DNA of 64,000 bases from Limanda limanda (lineage: Eukaryota > Chordata > Actinopteri > Pleuronectiformes > Pleuronectidae): NCBI RefSeq assembly GCF_963576545.1, contig NW_026870562.1, positions 186,001-250,000 of the forward strand. Reading direction: 5' to 3'. How positions within the stretch are numbered: position 1 is the stretch's first letter; every line of letters starts with the position of its first letter. Of this stretch, positions 63,678 to 64,000 are shown piece by piece. Below the pieces are notes generated by a model. It was not told the DNA's origin, searched no databases, and saw only the letters and a program-made list of their open reading frames with translations. A program made the position numbers and the translations under genes.

Positions 63678-64000
63678 CAAGTAGGCTCTACCCCCACTAA
63701 ATGGGGTAGCGCACATCGATCGGTACCATCCTTGAGCTTCTCCGACTTTTGGAAGGGTTAGGGTTAGGGATGAAAGCACATAGGAGAAAGAGATATTCTT
63801 GAATAACTTTTTTTGTGAAGGTCGGAGAGACTTGCAAGTAGGCTCTACCCCCACTAAATGGGGTAGCGCGCATCGATCGGTACCATCCTTGAGCTTCTCC
63901 GACTTTTGGAAGGGTTAGGGTTAGGGTTAGGGATGAAAGCACATAGGAGAAAAAGATATTCTTGAATAACTTTTTTTGTGAAGGTCGGAGAGACTTGAAA
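63678..64000 (+). repeat. Right-edge units: short A, A and first bases of B
   Basis: A short A (63678-63834) and a long A (63835-63997) are followed by AAA, the start of an AAAA-type B cut by the window edge. The long A carries ACTTTTGGAAGG and GAGAAAAAGATATTC, as do the units near 54.8 and 62.3 kb. The array continues to the right of the window. Confidence 0.9.

Larger units (their letters stand above)
1..64000 (+). repeat. Satellite array of A and B monomers carrying telomeric TTAGGG motifs
   Basis: The whole window is head-to-tail repeats with no unique DNA and no inverted unit. Counting the landmark GTGGTTGCATCTGGAC gives 111 complete B units. The gaps between them fit 155 + n x 163 bp exactly once 46 short A units (6 bp less each) and seven single-base deletions are allowed for, and the sum reproduces the distance from the first to the last B start (63059 bp). 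That gives 289 A units. Each unit carries a GGTACC word, lost in many copies where ATCGGTACC is ATCAGTACC. The function is unknown. Arrays of this kind are typical of subtelomeric, pericentromeric or sex-chromosome heterochromatin, but the window alone does not say which. Assembly collapse or expansion cannot be excluded. Confidence 0.97.

Noticed and set aside
1..64000. Many minus-strand open frames of 60-318 codons, with NPNPNP or LTLTLT stretches
   Set aside because: They are translations of the satellite: NPNPNP and LTLTLT are CCCTAA read in different frames. Unit lengths of 163, 157 and 155 rotate the frame at almost every unit, starts and stops fall at the same repeat positions, and there is no unique sequence, promoter or codon pattern.
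1..64000. CRISPR-like array (45-bp repeat at regular spacing)
   Set aside because: The intervals between the 45-bp blocks are themselves repeated A or B sequences, not unique spacers, and no cas genes are present.
63678..64000. Start of a third 7519-bp copy
   Set aside because: The unit at 63678 is a short A with ATCCTTGAG, while copies 1 and 2 begin with a long A with ATCATTGAG; the following units also differ.

Overview
The window is one uninterrupted tandem-repeat (satellite) array from end to end. I find no gene, RNA gene, mobile element, CRISPR array or unique sequence in it. It suggests a nuclear chromosome of a eukaryote with TTAGGG telomeres (vertebrates, many fungi, trypanosomatids, diatoms and other protists use this repeat). 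The species cannot be told from the sequence, and no satellite family known to me is recognised. A subtelomeric or large interstitial position is inferred from the telomere motif inside the monomer.

Two monomer types make up everything, counted from the spacing of landmark words. Type A (163 bp, 289 units, the first one cut by the window edge) holds GGG followed by three TTAGGG. Forty-seven of the A units are a 157-bp form with only two TTAGGG. Type B (155 bp, 111 complete units plus the first 3 bases of another at the right edge) is a diverged relative of A with no telomeric tract. A and B share an identical 45-bp block at their 3' end. About 70% of positions match over the 78 bp at their 5' end, and the middle is unrelated. 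All units point the same way, with TTAGGG always on the + strand, giving roughly 820 TTAGGG copies.

B units are spaced by 155 + n x 163 bp (minus 6 for each short A), with n from 1 to 6: 318, 481, 644, 807, about 958 and 1127 bp. The array therefore has higher-order units AB, AAB, AAAB and so on. These are nested in larger duplications that share private mutations. Layout: 1-4482 mixed AAB/AAAB; 4483-9610 AB/AAAAB alternation with a 1931-bp duplication; 9611-10886 a 638-bp tandem pair; 10887-15849 mixed; 15850-22250 with a 3193-bp-spaced duplication; 22251-24655 five perfect AAB units; 24656-28805 mixed; 28806-42585 three copies of a 4162/5768-bp block with nested 1606-bp repeats; 42586-48639 AB-rich with a 2874-bp duplication; 48640-63677 two adjacent 7519-bp copies, each starting with 958-bp units; 63678-64000 two A units and the start of a B.

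Long minus-strand open frames exist, but they are by-products of the repeat and are not called as genes. The notable point is a telomere-motif-bearing satellite with several levels of nested homogenisation, not a gene system.
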